A DNA stretch of 64,000 nt from Desulfovibrionaceae bacterium (GTDB lineage: Bacteria; Desulfobacterota; Desulfovibrionia; Desulfovibrionales; Desulfovibrionaceae): NCBI GenBank assembly GCA_031082225.1, contig JAVHLG010000001.1, forward strand, positions 1 to 64,000, read 5' to 3'. How positions within the stretch are numbered: position 1 is the first letter of the stretch; every line of letters begins with the position of its first letter. Shown here piece after piece: positions 19,401-26,898 of this stretch. The notes below the pieces were generated by a model that was given only the letters and a program-made list of their open reading frames with translations, searched no databases and was not told where the DNA came from. A program made the translations under genes and the position numbers.

Positions 19401-21143
19401 CTGTGCGGGGCCGAAATCTTCGCCACGGCCGGTTCCCCCCACAAACGCGCCCTTTTGGCCCGCATGGGCGTGCCCCACGTGCTCGATTCGCGCAGCCTGG
19501 ACTTCGAGGAGCGCATCCGGGAGCTCACCCACGACCAGGGCGTGGACGTGGTGCTCAACTCCATCTCCGGCGAGGCCTTGCAGAAAAGCCTGGGCCTGCT
19601 TCGGCCCCTGGGCCGGTTCCTGGAGCTGGGCAAGGTGGATTTCTACACCAATGCGCCCCTGCGCATGCGCCTTCTGCGCAACAACATCAGCTTCTTCGGC
19701 ATCGACGTGGACCAGGTGATGCGGGTCGATCCCCTGTTATGCCGCCGCCTGTTCCTGGAAATGCTCACGCGGTTCGAGAACAAGGAGTTGTGGCCCCTGC
19801 CCCACGCCGTCACCCCCCGGGCGGGCATCGCCGAGGCCTTTCGCCGCATGCAGCAGTCCCGCCACACGGGCAAGCTGGTGGTGGCCCACGACGAACGCGC
19901 CGCAGGCGTCCGGCCGCTGCCGCCAGCCGAACTCGGCCCCCTGGAGGGCAGCGCCAGCTATCTGGTCACCGGCGGACTGGGCGGGCTGGGGCTTGCCGTA
20001 TGCGACCGGCTGGCCGACCTGGGCGCCGCGAGCCTGATCCTCGTCGGCCGCAGCGGGGCCGCCACCCAGGCCCAGCAGGACGCCGTGGCCCGCCTGGAGT
20101 CCCGGGGCGTCCGGGTGACCGTGGTCAAGGCCGACGTGGCCGACCTGGCGGCCCTGACGACCGCCCTGGACGCCGCATGCGCCGGCCTGGCGCCCCTGCG
20201 GGGCGTGGTGCATTGCGCCGGGGTGCTGCGCGACGCCACCATCGCCACCCTGTCCAGCGCCGACATCCGCACCGTGCTGCGGGCCAAGGCCCTGGGCGGC
20301 TACAACCTGCACCTTTTGACCCGCGACAAGCCCCTGGACTTTTTCATCATGTTTTCCTCGGCGACCACCGTTTTGGGCAATCCCGGCCAGGGAAACTACG
20401 TGGCCGCCAACACCATGCTCGAAAACCTGGCCGCCTACCGGCGCAGTCTGGGACTTTCGGCCGTGACCTTCGGCTGGGGGCCCATTTCCGACGTGGGCAT
20501 GCTGCAAAGCCGCCCCGAGGTGATGCAGTCCCTCAAGGCCCTCACCGGAGCCCAGGAACTGCGCGCCGAGACGGCCATGGACCACATGGCGAAATACGCC
20601 CGCCACGACCAAAGCTCCCTGCACGTCTTCCGGGTGAGCTTCAAAAAGCTGTCCCGGCTGCCGTATGTCGCCTCGCCCATGTACCGCCACGTCATGTCCG
20701 AGAGTTCCTCGGAACTGGCCGCCAACGAGCAGGTGGACATCCGCGAGGTGTTGCGGGGGCTTTCGCCCAAAGACGCCGTGGTGCACCTGGCCACGCTTTT
20801 ATCCCAGCATTTCGCCCGCATCCTGCGGGTTCCGGTCTCCAAGATCCGCCATGACAAGCCCATGGGCGAACTGGGCATGGACTCCCTCATGTACGTGGAA
20901 CTGGGCCTGGCCACCGAGGAGGCCTTCGGGGTTGACATCTCCGCCCTAAGTCTGGACAAGACCGCAAGCATCCTTACGCTGGCGGAGATGATTCACCGCC
21001 AGTTCGAACAGCCGACCGATTCCGAAGAGGCCCAGGCCGAAGCCGTCGCCCGGCATCTCCGGGACGTTCACGGCGTACGTCTGTCTCCGGATGACGCCAA
21101 GCGACTGCTGGATAACGACGCCACGCAGTCCCGGCCCAACTGA
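13491..21143 (+). CDS. Highly reducing type I polyketide synthase (RkpA-like)
   Basis: This 2550-residue single-module megasynthase has domains, in order: ketosynthase (about 3-430, DTACSASL Cys175, His310, His350); acyltransferase (about 550-850, GHSIGE Ser630); dehydratase (about 900-1160, His931 in ADHVVG and Asp1091 in LIDGAF); methyltransferase-like (about 1290-1560, LEVEAGPGG); enoylreductase (about 1820-2130, HGAAGGVGLAA); ketoreductase (about 2150-2360, VTGGLGGLGLA, Tyr2303); and acyl carrier domain (Ser2465 in GMDSL). No thioesterase follows. Length and order match the rhizobial K-antigen protein RkpA, and the next gene is an alpha-oxoamine synthase as in rkpAG. A long-chain, possibly methyl-branched, acyl-ACP is the inferred product. 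ATG at 13491 begins the KS. The weak ribosome-binding site and AT-rich leader are noted. Confidence 0.93.
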   Translation: MTTDKIAIIGAACRLPGGVASLDALWDILSTGQDAVTAIPPDRFDVPGFLHPLRNAPGRTCTFGAGVLEGIEDFDFSFFGISKKEAEYMDPQQRVLLEMAWEVLEDAHIRPSSLAGTDTAVFIGSSSLDASMQRADDPCVIGPYSMVGNTLGLLANRISYLLDIHGPSMTIDTACSASLVALHQACRAVLSGEADMAITGGVHMLCSPLPFVGFSKAHMLSKDGKCKVFAKDANGYVRAEGGGLLLLKPLRAALADGDRIHAVIAKTGINTDGKTIGIAFPNQTAQMALLRSLYDDPAIDLRNLCYMEAHGTGTAAGDPVEARSIGEVFTALRQAQPDLLVGSIKSNLGHLEPASGIAGLLKAMLVLKHRTAPPSLHLAEPNPDIDCQALGIRFATEATPLPPTPGPALVGVNSFGFGGANAHALLEAAPDVPATPARTCPTPDGPLPFLLSAHSPGSLRRLAATYAERLDGTDLAGQRDLAARAALRRDHLNHRLVVEADAPSGIAQALRLVAASPEATVKDHRVVKGERLGGRIRTAFVYSGNGGNWPGMGRALFAGDRDAAKALDEVDAAMTPLLGWSPKTLFTAPGETWELTRIDVAQPLLFAIQVGLTRALTAKGVMFDLVFGHSIGEVAAAWACGALTLEQASRVVVERSRLQRESHGQGDMAVAQLSEKDALALPEVRAGDLELAAVNSARYVTLTGSVEALASVGAALKKRRAVFRGLGLNHPFHSRAMEALKDRLLDGLSAVRPACERAAFYSTVHGRTCPGASLDADYWWDNLRRPVRFRDAALAALDDGARIFVEIGPDALLHPFLKNCFQERSAPTVFLPTIKRDAHDGQVARSLWKQVYVHGGSVRLSAMYPQTPPFVELPPYPFDRETCLAESTPECLDLFRAKPAAHPLLGRAVRNGLAVWENTLDTHLVPFLADHVVGSEVVLPGAAYLEMALAAAMEAFGPGPVEIENVELRHPMAFAQGKGRVVRFVLSPDGGDFSVESREIMQPTGMVQHVSGRIVPRVRKTLAPASLPPFPGTEQDVAALYAKAVASGLHFGPAFRPMRQVWRDGDTAIARLALEPKAVFPGAVLHPSLIDGAFQMLLSLVSWKDRSLEAHIYLPVRVGRLQMLTPGTAVHAAATLIRQSTRALTASFRLFDAKGRELARLEDCRFARVQTRDGLLRKQHVYATTAVPLRHPLDASPAALPAQAEIDALAEAEIGPLLQAGRATRRRQEAVPFMTALILSRTMEAVLALAGGRREFTAAQLARLGGVPDEMTPCLGHALRFLEQMGMASVGTGRYRLSPETLPPFTELWRTALAEFPEHADELSLMGQLGQDMEDILRGRRQAGPLLTLRPGSILENLFCASPLHQDGHAATAALLGAILQTRPRGCGLRVLEVEAGPGGLSQTIASRLTLGVAELVLADRDEHFVEQLAARFSTHPHVQACVFNPDDAETAPLEITGNGGFDLIFAGHALYRLTDVAQALRGLRRLLRPGGMLVVLDAPPHPVADLIFGLDPGWWRDESSDGLPASRLMDHREWTARLTAAGFSTPRLHLGEDGGDVILLSARNADSGVEAPVVPASRRFVLFEDATPSPEARAVSEALAEALGRAGIEPVRVSPGDAFQGGPQDGFRLDPDSRTHWRDLFQAMGEEGAPIEVVHLAGFDMRQDPDPRVLDDIQNRRVTSAVALARGWRKAKIAAGLCLVTGGGLPLPGHPSRPVPSQGALVGLCRVLVNEMPGLLPRLVDVHADDGGRLPLEAAVREILCPARDLVAPGQDDKETALTPCGRYGLRLTTLETAEMAFPAADAPQAVTLEMADQGRLDAAVWRRAVPPRPGRGQVLVENRAAGVNYRDIMFTLGRIPEEALENGASGPTLGLECAGVVLAVGQDVVGFAPGDAVCCLSGGAYDSHVLADASAVFPLPRGMSATAAATIPVAHFTAWYALTHLARLSPGERVLIHGAAGGVGLAAIQIATLCGAEIFATAGSPHKRALLARMGVPHVLDSRSLDFEERIRELTHDQGVDVVLNSISGEALQKSLGLLRPLGRFLELGKVDFYTNAPLRMRLLRNNISFFGIDVDQVMRVDPLLCRRLFLEMLTRFENKELWPLPHAVTPRAGIAEAFRRMQQSRHTGKLVVAHDERAAGVRPLPPAELGPLEGSASYLVTGGLGGLGLAVCDRLADLGAASLILVGRSGAATQAQQDAVARLESRGVRVTVVKADVADLAALTTALDAACAGLAPLRGVVHCAGVLRDATIATLSSADIRTVLRAKALGGYNLHLLTRDKPLDFFIMFSSATTVLGNPGQGNYVAANTMLENLAAYRRSLGLSAVTFGWGPISDVGMLQSRPEVMQSLKALTGAQELRAETAMDHMAKYARHDQSSLHVFRVSFKKLSRLPYVASPMYRHVMSESSSELAANEQVDIREVLRGLSPKDAVVHLATLLSQHFARILRVPVSKIRHDKPMGELGMDSLMYVELGLATEEAFGVDISALSLDKTASILTLAEMIHRQFEQPTDSEEAQAEAVARHLRDVHGVRLSPDDAKRLLDNDATQSRPN

Positions 21144-21158
21144 CCCACGGAACAGGGC

Positions 21159-22577
21159 ATGACATTCGACGACAGCAGACCCCACGGCATGGCCGAAAAG
21201 GACAGGTTGTCCCTCATCCAGAAAATGCGGGAAAAGCTTTCCAACCGCACGCCCGCGAACCCTGCCGCCCCTGTGTCCATGCCCCAGGGTCCGGACGACT
21301 CGGCCTGCGACTTCAGCCAGTTCGCGGACGTCAAAAAAATCGCCATCCACAAGGCCGTGGCCAGACAGTGGGGCATCGACTCCATGTATTTCCTGTGCCA
21401 CGAGGGCGTGGCCCGGGACACCACGGTCATCGGCGGCAAGACCTGCCTGAATTTCTCCACCTACGACTATCTGGGCTTAAACGGTTCCCCGGCTTTGACC
21501 GCCGCCGCCACGGCGGCCCTGGAGAAATACGGCTCAAGCGCCTCGGGAAGCCGCCCCACCTCCGGTGAGCGGCCACCCCACCGGGAATTGGAGCGGGCCC
21601 TGGCCGACCTGCACGGCGCAAAGGACTGCGTGGTCTTCGTCAGCGGCCACGCCACCAACGTCTGGACCATCTACCAGCTCTTCAAGAAACGCGACCTGGT
21701 GCTCTACGACAGCCTCTCCCACAACTCCATCATCCAGGGGGCCCAGATCTCCGGGGCCGTGCGCCTGCCCTTTCCCCACAACGACCTGGACGCCCTGGAG
21801 GAGACCCTGGCCGCGGAGCGCGGCAACTACCGCCGGGCCCTGATCGTCACCGAGGGCCTGTTCAGCATGGACGGGGACATACCCGACCTGCCCCGGCTGG
21901 TGGAGCTCAAAAAAAGGTACGGCTGCCTGCTGATGGTGGACGAGGCCCACGCCCTGGGCGTCCTCGGCCCCACGGGACGTGGCCTGGCCGAGCACTACGG
22001 CATGGACCCGGGCGTGGTGGACATCTGGATGGGCACCTTGAGCAAGACCCTGTGCGGTTGCGGCGGCTATGTGGCCGGCCGGGCCGAATTGGTGGAGTGC
22101 CTGAAATACCTGGCCCCGGGCTTTCTCTACAGCGTGGGCATGTCCCCCCCCCTGGCCGCCGCCAGCCGCGAGGCCGTGGCCGTGATGCTGCGCGAGCCTG
22201 AACGGGTGCAAAAACTCCAGGACATCAGCCGCTATTTCCTGGACTACGCCCGGCAAAAGGGACTGGACACCGGCCGGGCCCAGGGGCACGCGGTCATCCC
22301 CATCATGGTCGGCGGCTCCGTGGAGACGGCCATGCTGGCCTCCCGGCTTTTCCAGCAAGGGGTCTACGTCATCCCCATCATCTTCCCGGTGGTGGAGGAA
22401 AAGGCCGCCAGACTACGTTTTTTCCTCTCAAGCCTGCATTCCCGGGAACAGGTCCGCCACGCCATCGACCTGGCGGCCAGGGAACTGCCCCTGGTGCGCC
22501 AGACGGCGGCGGCCATGATCGAGGACACGGAGGCCGACCCCGACCGGGACGAACAGGACCAACCGCACCGTGGATGA
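21159..22577 (+). CDS. PLP-dependent alpha-oxoamine synthase (RkpG/serine palmitoyltransferase-like)
   Basis: The 472-residue aminotransferase-fold enzyme shows STYDYLGLNGSP, GSSASGSRPTSG, the PLP-stacking SGHATN region, MVDEAHALGVLGPTGRG, and the Schiff-base lysine Lys296 in GTLSKTLCGCGGY. Family members (KBL, BioF, serine palmitoyltransferase, HemA) condense an acyl thioester with an amino acid and release CO2. Its start is 15 bases after the stop of a PKS lacking a thioesterase, so it very probably offloads the polyketide acyl chain as an amino-ketone, as proposed for RkpG and known for fungal sphinganine-analogue pathways. An N-terminal extension of about 75 residues precedes the catalytic core. 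The amino-acid substrate cannot be read from sequence. Confidence 0.87.
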   Translation: MTFDDSRPHGMAEKDRLSLIQKMREKLSNRTPANPAAPVSMPQGPDDSACDFSQFADVKKIAIHKAVARQWGIDSMYFLCHEGVARDTTVIGGKTCLNFSTYDYLGLNGSPALTAAATAALEKYGSSASGSRPTSGERPPHRELERALADLHGAKDCVVFVSGHATNVWTIYQLFKKRDLVLYDSLSHNSIIQGAQISGAVRLPFPHNDLDALEETLAAERGNYRRALIVTEGLFSMDGDIPDLPRLVELKKRYGCLLMVDEAHALGVLGPTGRGLAEHYGMDPGVVDIWMGTLSKTLCGCGGYVAGRAELVECLKYLAPGFLYSVGMSPPLAAASREAVAVMLREPERVQKLQDISRYFLDYARQKGLDTGRAQGHAVIPIMVGGSVETAMLASRLFQQGVYVIPIIFPVVEEKAARLRFFLSSLHSREQVRHAIDLAARELPLVRQTAAAMIEDTEADPDRDEQDQPHRG

Positions 22578-23811
22578 GACCGCCCCGACCGATCCCGGCG
22601 ACCGCTCCTTTCTTTTCCTGCAAGGCCCCCAGAGCCGCTTTTTCCGCCGCCTGGGGCTGGCCGTCCACGCCGCCGGGGCCCGCGTCCTCAAGGTGAACAT
22701 CTGCGGCGGGGACGTGTTCCACTGGCCCAGGCCCTTCACCCGCCTGTATCAGGGCAGCCGGGGCGACTGGCCCAGGTGGATCGCCGAGGTCATGGACCGC
22801 CACAAGGTCACGGACCTTTTGCTCATGGGCGACAAGCGGCCCATGAACCGCGACGCCATCTGCATCGCCCGCTCCCGGGACATCGCCGTGCATGTGTTCG
22901 AGGAAGGCTATCTGCGCCCCAACCACATCACCCTGGAGCGCGACGGGGTCAACACCCGCTCCCGGCTGCCCTCGGCCCCCGAGGGGGTGCGTTGCGCCGC
23001 CGCGTCGCTTTCCGACCCGCCTCCCCACCAGCCTGTCCCCGACAGCATGCCCATCCGGGTGCGCGACACCATCCGCCACCATGTGGGCAATTTTTTCCTG
23101 TGGGGGCTTTTCCCGCGCTATCGCACCCACCGCCCCTACACCATCGGCTGGGAGCTCACGGGCTGGCTGCCGCGCTACGTCACCCGCCACGCCCGCCAGG
23201 AGCGGGCCCTGGCCGCCCAAAAGGCCCTTATGGCGTCCGGGCGTCCCTATTTTCTCTTTCCCCTCCAGCTTGACGCCGACATCCAGGTGCGCTCCTATTC
23301 CCATTTCGGGGTGCGCGATTCCGTCATGCAGGTGCTGTCCTCCTTTGCCGCCAGCGCCCCGGACGACGTGATCCTTGTGGTGAAAAACCACCCCCTGGAC
23401 AACGGCCTGATCAACCTGGACCGCTTCGTGGACAGCTTCTCCCGGGCCACGAACATCCGCGACCGGGTGGTGTTTCTGGACGGCGGCCAGGGCCGTCCGC
23501 TCATGGAGTCCGACCGCTGCAAAGGGGTGGTGCTGGTCAACAGCACCATCGGCCTGGAGGCCCTGGCCCTCGGTCGGCCGGTCTTTTCCCTGGGCCGGGC
23601 GCCCTATGCCATGCCCGGCCTGGCCGCCACCCTGCCGGACACGACCCTGACCGACTTCTGGATGATCCCCGTCCCCCCCGATCCCAGGCTGTTGCGGGAT
23701 TTCGTCAAGATTTTGCTGCACAAGGCCCTGGTCCTGGGCAACTTCTACACCGACCAGGGCATCGCGCTGGCCGTGGAAGGATCCTTGCGCCGCCTGGGGC
23801 TTATTGCGTAA
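22570..23811 (+). CDS. kpsS: Capsule polysaccharide Kdo transferase KpsS
   Basis: The 413-residue protein starts at GTG (22570), overlapping the previous gene by 8 bases. Characteristic KpsS segments are FLFLQGPQSRFFRRLG near the start, NICGGDVFHWP, FEEGYLRPNHITLE, PLQLDADIQVRSYS and VNSTIGLEALALGRPVF. KpsS places the first beta-Kdo on the capsule lipid acceptor, and KpsC extends it. Its position between the oxoamine synthase and the GNAT/SDR genes suggests that it glycosylates the unusual lipid made here, not phosphatidylglycerol. That link is inference. Confidence 0.86.
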   Translation: MDETAPTDPGDRSFLFLQGPQSRFFRRLGLAVHAAGARVLKVNICGGDVFHWPRPFTRLYQGSRGDWPRWIAEVMDRHKVTDLLLMGDKRPMNRDAICIARSRDIAVHVFEEGYLRPNHITLERDGVNTRSRLPSAPEGVRCAAASLSDPPPHQPVPDSMPIRVRDTIRHHVGNFFLWGLFPRYRTHRPYTIGWELTGWLPRYVTRHARQERALAAQKALMASGRPYFLFPLQLDADIQVRSYSHFGVRDSVMQVLSSFAASAPDDVILVVKNHPLDNGLINLDRFVDSFSRATNIRDRVVFLDGGQGRPLMESDRCKGVVLVNSTIGLEALALGRPVFSLGRAPYAMPGLAATLPDTTLTDFWMIPVPPDPRLLRDFVKILLHKALVLGNFYTDQGIALAVEGSLRRLGLIA

Positions 23812-23912
23812 GATCGCCTGACGGACGGCCGCCGGACGCCCCATGGCCGGGAGTCCTGCGGCCAGCGTCCTGGCACGGTCCGCTTCGGGCCGATCAACCG
23901 GGAGGAGCCTCC

Positions 23913-24539
23913 ATGTCCCTGACCCTGCGCCAGGCCGACCCCGAAGACGCCATGGACATGGCCCGCGTCATCCGGGAGGTGTCGGCGGGCGTGGCCGATT
24001 TCCTGTTGCACCGCGTGTCCCTGGCCGTGTCCACGGAACGCCTCCTGGCCTCCCTGGTCATGGAGACGGACAACCCCTTCAGCCACGAAAACGCCCTGCT
24101 TCTGGAACACGATGGCCGCCTGGCCGGGCTGCTCCTGGCCTATGCCTGGGAGCGGGCCGGCTATCCGGACATCCTGCAAAAGCTGGTGGCCCGCAAGCGG
24201 CTGGAGATGCTCGACGGCATGCTGCGCGTGGCCGACGTCCACAGCCTGTACATCAACACCCTGTGGGTGGACGAGACGCTCCGGGGCACGGGCGCGGCCG
24301 GGGATCTCCTGGAATGCGCCGCGCTTTTGGCCCGGGACCAGGGCCTGCCCCGGGTGAGCCTGCACGTCTGGAACGACAACGCCCGGGCCGTGCGCTTCTA
24401 CCAGCGCCACGGATTCACGGTCGCCAGGCACTACGACGTGCCCAGGTACCGCCAATTGCAACACGACGGAGGCTTCTCGCACATGACCCTGGCCCTGGCC
24501 CCTGAAACCGCGCCGCCGCAGTCGGCCCCCGGCCCATGA
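23913..24539 (+). CDS. GNAT family N-acyltransferase
   Basis: This 208-residue protein has a canonical GNAT core: INTLWVDETLRGTGAAGDLL (acetyl-CoA pyrophosphate loop of R/Q-x-x-G-x-G/A type) and NDNARAVRFYQRHGF. GGGAGGAG precedes the ATG. It overlaps the next gene, the SDR, by 4 bases, tying it to the lipid genes. It could N-acetylate a sugar of the polysaccharide or N-acylate the amine produced by the oxoamine synthase; a GNAT-like enzyme is the ceramide synthase in Caulobacter. The second idea is attractive but speculative because this protein is short and resembles ordinary acetyltransferases. Confidence 0.83.
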   Translation: MSLTLRQADPEDAMDMARVIREVSAGVADFLLHRVSLAVSTERLLASLVMETDNPFSHENALLLEHDGRLAGLLLAYAWERAGYPDILQKLVARKRLEMLDGMLRVADVHSLYINTLWVDETLRGTGAAGDLLECAALLARDQGLPRVSLHVWNDNARAVRFYQRHGFTVARHYDVPRYRQLQHDGGFSHMTLALAPETAPPQSAPGP

Positions 24540-25357
24540 CCAGACCAGCCCCGCCCGCCCGCCACATCCTCATCACCGGGGCCACGGGCGGCATCGGCCA
24601 GGCCCTGGCCCTGGAGTTCGCCGCGCCGGGCGTGCGCTTAAGCCTCACGGGCCGCAACCTGGAGACGCTTACGGCCCTGGCCGGGCGGTGCCGGGCCGCC
24701 GGGGCCGAGGTCGCCGCCGACCCCCTGGACGTGCGCCGGATCGAGGCCCTGCACGACTGGATATGCGCCATGGACGACGCCTGCCCCGTGGACGTGGTCA
24801 TCGCCAACGCCGGGGTGTCCAGCTCCATCGGCCCGCGCGGCGAGGCCGAGCCCGTGGCGGACGTGCGCCGCCTGTTCGCGGTCAATGCCGAGGCCGCCGC
24901 CGTGACGCTCTCCGCCCTGGCCGAGCGCATGCGCCTGCGCCGCCACGGGAGGCTGGCCGTGGTGGCCTCCCTGGGAGGCTGGTGCGGCATGCCCTCCTCC
25001 CCGGCCTACAGCGCCAGCAAGGCCGCCGCCAGGATCTACGGCGACTCCCTGCGGGCCTGGCTTTTCCCCTACGGGGTGACGGTAAGCGTGATCTCGCCGG
25101 GATTCGTGGATTCGCCCATGAGCAGACGCTACATGGGCGACAAACCCCTGGCCTGGGACGCGGCCAAGGCCGCCCGACGCATCCGGCGGGGGGTGGAGCG
25201 GGGAAGCCCGGTCATCGCCTTCCCGGCCGTGCTGGCCCTGGGCATCAGCCTGCTCAACCTGCTCCCGGCCCGCCTGGGGGACGCCATCCTGCGAAAATTC
25301 TTCGCCTTCACCGTGATCCCCGACGCCGAGTCGCCACGCACCGGGGGGGTGTCGTGA
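24536..25357 (+). CDS. Short-chain dehydrogenase/reductase (RkpH-like)
   Basis: The 273-residue classical SDR has NAD(P)-binding ITGATGGIGQALA, the NAG motif in VIANAGVSS, the catalytic serine in VVASLGGWCG and YSASK (Tyr-Lys). The C-terminal 50 residues are hydrophobic (VLALGISLLNLLPARLG), consistent with membrane association as in 3-ketosphinganine reductases. It probably reduces the ketone left by the oxoamine synthase to a hydroxyl. ATG at 24536 overlaps the GNAT stop by 4 bases, and the following gene starts at GTGA over its own stop, so the three are translationally coupled. Confidence 0.86.
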   Translation: MTRPAPPARHILITGATGGIGQALALEFAAPGVRLSLTGRNLETLTALAGRCRAAGAEVAADPLDVRRIEALHDWICAMDDACPVDVVIANAGVSSSIGPRGEAEPVADVRRLFAVNAEAAAVTLSALAERMRLRRHGRLAVVASLGGWCGMPSSPAYSASKAAARIYGDSLRAWLFPYGVTVSVISPGFVDSPMSRRYMGDKPLAWDAAKAARRIRRGVERGSPVIAFPAVLALGISLLNLLPARLGDAILRKFFAFTVIPDAESPRTGGVS

Positions 25358-26886
25358 CGTCCGTCCTCCTGGGACTTCTGGCCGCCGTGGCCGCAAGCCT
25401 CCTGGTGCACCGCCTGGACGCCGCAGCCCACCGGCGGCGGCCCCTGGACGCGGTCATCGACGGCCCGGTGGCCCTGGTCTCGGGCATGATCTATCTGGGA
25501 CTTGTGCTGCTCTCGGGGCGGCCGGTCTTCAGCCTGATCCTGACCATCGGCGGCACGGTGCTGCTCTCCGTGGTCAACCGCCTCAAGCACCGGCTGTTCC
25601 ACGAGCCCATCGTCTTTCTCGACGCCGCCCTGACCGTGCAGGTCCTGCGCCATCCCGGGTTCTACGTGCCCTATCTGTTCCCCCCCCCGGTGCTTGCGGC
25701 CGGGGCCGTGGCCGCCGCAGGCATGGCCGTCATCTGGAACGTCGAAGCGCCCGTGGACCAGGCCGCGCGGTCGGCGGCGGGGCTGGGGGTCGCGGCGGGA
25801 CTGGCCGCCTGCGCCCTGGGGGCCACGCTTTTTTTCCCGGCCAGGCGGAACGCGGCCCTTGGGCTGCTCAAACGGTATCCGCCGAGCCTTCAGGCCAATG
25901 CGGATTTTTCCCGCTACGGCCTGTTGTGCTCCTTTTTCCTGCACGGCCTGTGGCACGTGCACCAACGCGGCCAGGACGGCAATCCGGGCATCCCGCGTTT
26001 CCAGGCCACGCCTGCGGCCGTTCCGGCCGTGACCGCGAACCTGCCGCATCTGGTCCTGATCCAGGCCGAATCCTTCTTCGACGTGCGCCGCCACATGCCC
26101 GACGCCCCGGCCGATCTGCTGCCGCATTACGACCGGCTGCGGGCCGAAGGCACAGGCGGGCTGTTCCAGGTCCAGACCCACGGGGCTTATACCATGCGCA
26201 CGGAATTTTCCGTGCTCACGGGCCTTGCGCTGGATACTCTTGGAACTGACGCCTTCAACCCCTATTTCACGGCCAGCCGCCGCCGGGTGGCCTCCCTGGC
26301 CTGGCGGCTGCGCGCCCTGGGCTACCGCACGGCCTGCATCCATCCGTTCCATCTCAGTTTTTTCCGGCGCAACCGGGTGCTGCCCAACCTGGGCTTCCAG
26401 GAACTCTTCGGCCAGGAGTCCTTTCCGGACGCAAAACGCTGCGGCCCCTTCGTCAGCGATGCGGCCCTGTCCCGGTTCGTCCTGGACTGGCTGGCCGCCA
26501 GCCGGGAACCGGCCTTTGTCTTCGTCATCACCATGGAGGCCCACGGGCCGTGGAAACCCGGGCGGCTGACCCGGGAACCCGGGGCCAGGGACGTGGCGGA
26601 CCGGCCCATGGACATCTATCTGCACCACCTGCGCCACACCGACGCCATGCTCGGGACCATGGCCGACGGCCTGTGCGGCCTGGACCGCCCGGCGGCCCTG
26701 TGCGCCTACGGCGATCACGTGGGCTGCCTGCCTGATCTGCATGACCCGTGGGACGCCGGATATGCGTCCACGGACTGGGTGTTGTGGCCCACGCCCATGG
26801 CCGGGGCCGGGTCGTCGCGCTCCCTGCGGCCCGATGAGATCGGGGGGGTGATGTGGGATGTGGCCCTGGGCAGGGGACGGCGGTAA
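25354..26886 (+). CDS. Membrane alkaline-phosphatase-superfamily transferase (LTA synthase-like, RkpI-like)
   Basis: The protein has 510 residues, with about five N-terminal transmembrane helices (residues 1-190) and an extracytoplasmic sulfatase/phosphoglycerol-transferase-type domain. The domain shows LVLIQAESFFDVRRH (first metal ligands), GAYTMRTEFSVLTGL with the presumed nucleophilic threonine near residue 279, MEAHGPW and YGDHVGCLPD. Relatives transfer phosphoglycerol or phosphoethanolamine head groups. The start is GTG 25354, overlapping the SDR stop. As the last gene of the cluster it may decorate the lipid anchor or the capsule. The substrate is unknown. It corresponds in position to rhizobial rkpI. 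Confidence 0.78.
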   Translation: MTSVLLGLLAAVAASLLVHRLDAAAHRRRPLDAVIDGPVALVSGMIYLGLVLLSGRPVFSLILTIGGTVLLSVVNRLKHRLFHEPIVFLDAALTVQVLRHPGFYVPYLFPPPVLAAGAVAAAGMAVIWNVEAPVDQAARSAAGLGVAAGLAACALGATLFFPARRNAALGLLKRYPPSLQANADFSRYGLLCSFFLHGLWHVHQRGQDGNPGIPRFQATPAAVPAVTANLPHLVLIQAESFFDVRRHMPDAPADLLPHYDRLRAEGTGGLFQVQTHGAYTMRTEFSVLTGLALDTLGTDAFNPYFTASRRRVASLAWRLRALGYRTACIHPFHLSFFRRNRVLPNLGFQELFGQESFPDAKRCGPFVSDAALSRFVLDWLAASREPAFVFVITMEAHGPWKPGRLTREPGARDVADRPMDIYLHHLRHTDAMLGTMADGLCGLDRPAALCAYGDHVGCLPDLHDPWDAGYASTDWVLWPTPMAGAGSSRSLRPDEIGGVMWDVALGRGRR

Positions 26887-26898
26887 GGCCGCGCCGCC

